From contig PNAS01000026.1 in the NCBI GenBank assembly GCA_003169695.1, positions 101,732-165,731 on the forward strand: a DNA stretch of 64,000 nucleotides, given 5' to 3'. This document shows, piece after piece, positions 63,480 to 64,000 of this stretch. The notes under the pieces are model-generated. The model ran no database searches. It saw only the letters and a program-made list of their open reading frames with translations, and was not told the origin of the DNA. This DNA comes from Spartobacteria bacterium. GTDB lineage: Bacteria > Verrucomicrobiota > Verrucomicrobiia > Chthoniobacterales > UBA10450. The position numbers were made by a program, and so were the translations under genes. Positions within the stretch are counted from its first letter, which is position 1, and the number at the start of each line of letters is the position of its first letter.

Positions 63480-64000
63480 GTGGCCTGGTTATCAAGAGCG
63501 CTCCGGCTGTGGCCGTGGCTGGCGGCCATCTCGAGCGGATTGCTTTGCGCTGGATGCTTTGCGCCATTTGATCAGGCGTGGCTCTGCTGGATCGCGTTAA
63601 CACCGCTGCTCGCGGCCCTCTGGTTTTCCGGCACGAATTCGAAACGCCCCTGTCTGCGGGCTTTGTCGCTCGGTTACATTGCGGGACTCGCGTTTTTCTG
63701 GACGGTCTTTTCCTGGCTCAGAACTGTGACGGTTCCCGGCCTGGTTCTCGTCGGACTTTACATGGCGCTTTACTTCGCGCTCTGGAGCTGGATCTGCGGG
63801 TTGTTGCGCCCGTCGTTGCGAGCGCCCGCGGTGGTGAACCGTTGGACGCAACCGCCGCCTAACGAGTCGCCTCTGAGCCGATCGCCCTGGCTGCGTTCAA
63901 CGAATAATCTTCGCCTCGCCTTTCTTCTCGCGACCGTCTGGGTCGCCCAGGAATGGCTGCGCAGCCTGGTCTTTTCCGGCTGGGGTTGGAACACCCTGGG
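63480..64000 (+). CDS. lnt: Apolipoprotein N-acyltransferase, 5' part (runs off the window)
   Basis: From GTG 63480 the frame is open to the window end (about 173 codons). It encodes a multi-TM N-terminus: LAAISSGLLCAGCFAPFDQ, WLCWIALTPLLAALWFSG, LGYIAGLAFFWTVFSWL, then ATVWVAQEWLRSLVFSGWGW. This is the membrane region of Lnt, which adds the third acyl chain to lipoproteins. The catalytic domain is beyond the end. There is no ATG near; GTG eight bases after the previous stop is the best start. Confidence 0.8.
   Translation, partial: MAWLSRALRLWPWLAAISSGLLCAGCFAPFDQAWLCWIALTPLLAALWFSGTNSKRPCLRALSLGYIAGLAFFWTVFSWLRTVTVPGLVLVGLYMALYFALWSWICGLLRPSLRAPAVVNRWTQPPPNESPLSRSPWLRSTNNLRLAFLLATVWVAQEWLRSLVFSGWGWNTL

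Overview
The window reads as one stretch of a Gram-negative chromosome, most likely a soil member of the Verrucomicrobiota (Chthoniobacterales-like). The clues are a PafA/Dop-type enzyme beside a DUF5069 gene, large exported proteins ending in paired domains that begin with an 'ISTRxF...GD' motif, an Lnt-type lipoprotein acyltransferase and a PagL-like outer-membrane protein, moderately high G+C, and many dispersed palindromic repeats. The taxonomic call is inference; no rRNA gene is present.

Layout. 0-5 kb: a methyltransferase and small hypothetical membrane proteins, one duplicated and cut by a 92-bp MITE-like element. 5.4-9 kb: a 1,181-residue Kelch-type exported protein. 9-18.6 kb: an orphan nuclease-like protein, a broken toxin-antitoxin pair, twin radical SAM genes flanking a REP-associated transposase, and a trypsin-like protease coupled to a catalytically dead paralogue. 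18.7-25.6 kb: SGNH hydrolase, PafA/Dop-like enzyme, DUF5069, a pterin dehydratase, a glycosyltransferase, tRNA-Arg, and a pectinesterase lying between the tRNA and a copy of its 3' end.

25.8-43.5 kb is the most distinctive part. It is a signalling or conflict-type island: two DUF4062 genes (one decayed); an ECF sigma factor followed by a tightly coupled operon (possible anti-sigma-like protein, GAF protein, subtilase, COG0523-like protein without its GTPase motifs, TPR-SLOG-nucleotide cyclase); a convergent SLOG gene; and a second operon (exported beta-rich protein, CHASE2-cyclase, CHAT protease, decayed DUF4062-TPR gene). Two cyclases, two protease classes and two SLOG-type domains in 16 kb suggest a nucleotide-signal-to-protease circuit. 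That function is inferred, not shown.

43.6-50.5 kb: metal transporters, a PfkB kinase, and a segment where a ~300-bp thiE-pfkB junction is duplicated around an insert carrying a second tRNA-Arg-like sequence, a glycosyltransferase fragment, a sugar-epimerase-like cupin and a family 2 glycosyltransferase. 50.5-64 kb is mostly core metabolism: accB-accC-thiE; an ABC ATPase; a pseudouridine synthase; envelope proteins; a coupled sucC-VOC-VOC-sucD-gltA operon; a phosphohexose mutase; and the 5' part of lnt running off the end.

Limits: identities rest on motifs read by eye. No database search, structure prediction or codon statistics were run.
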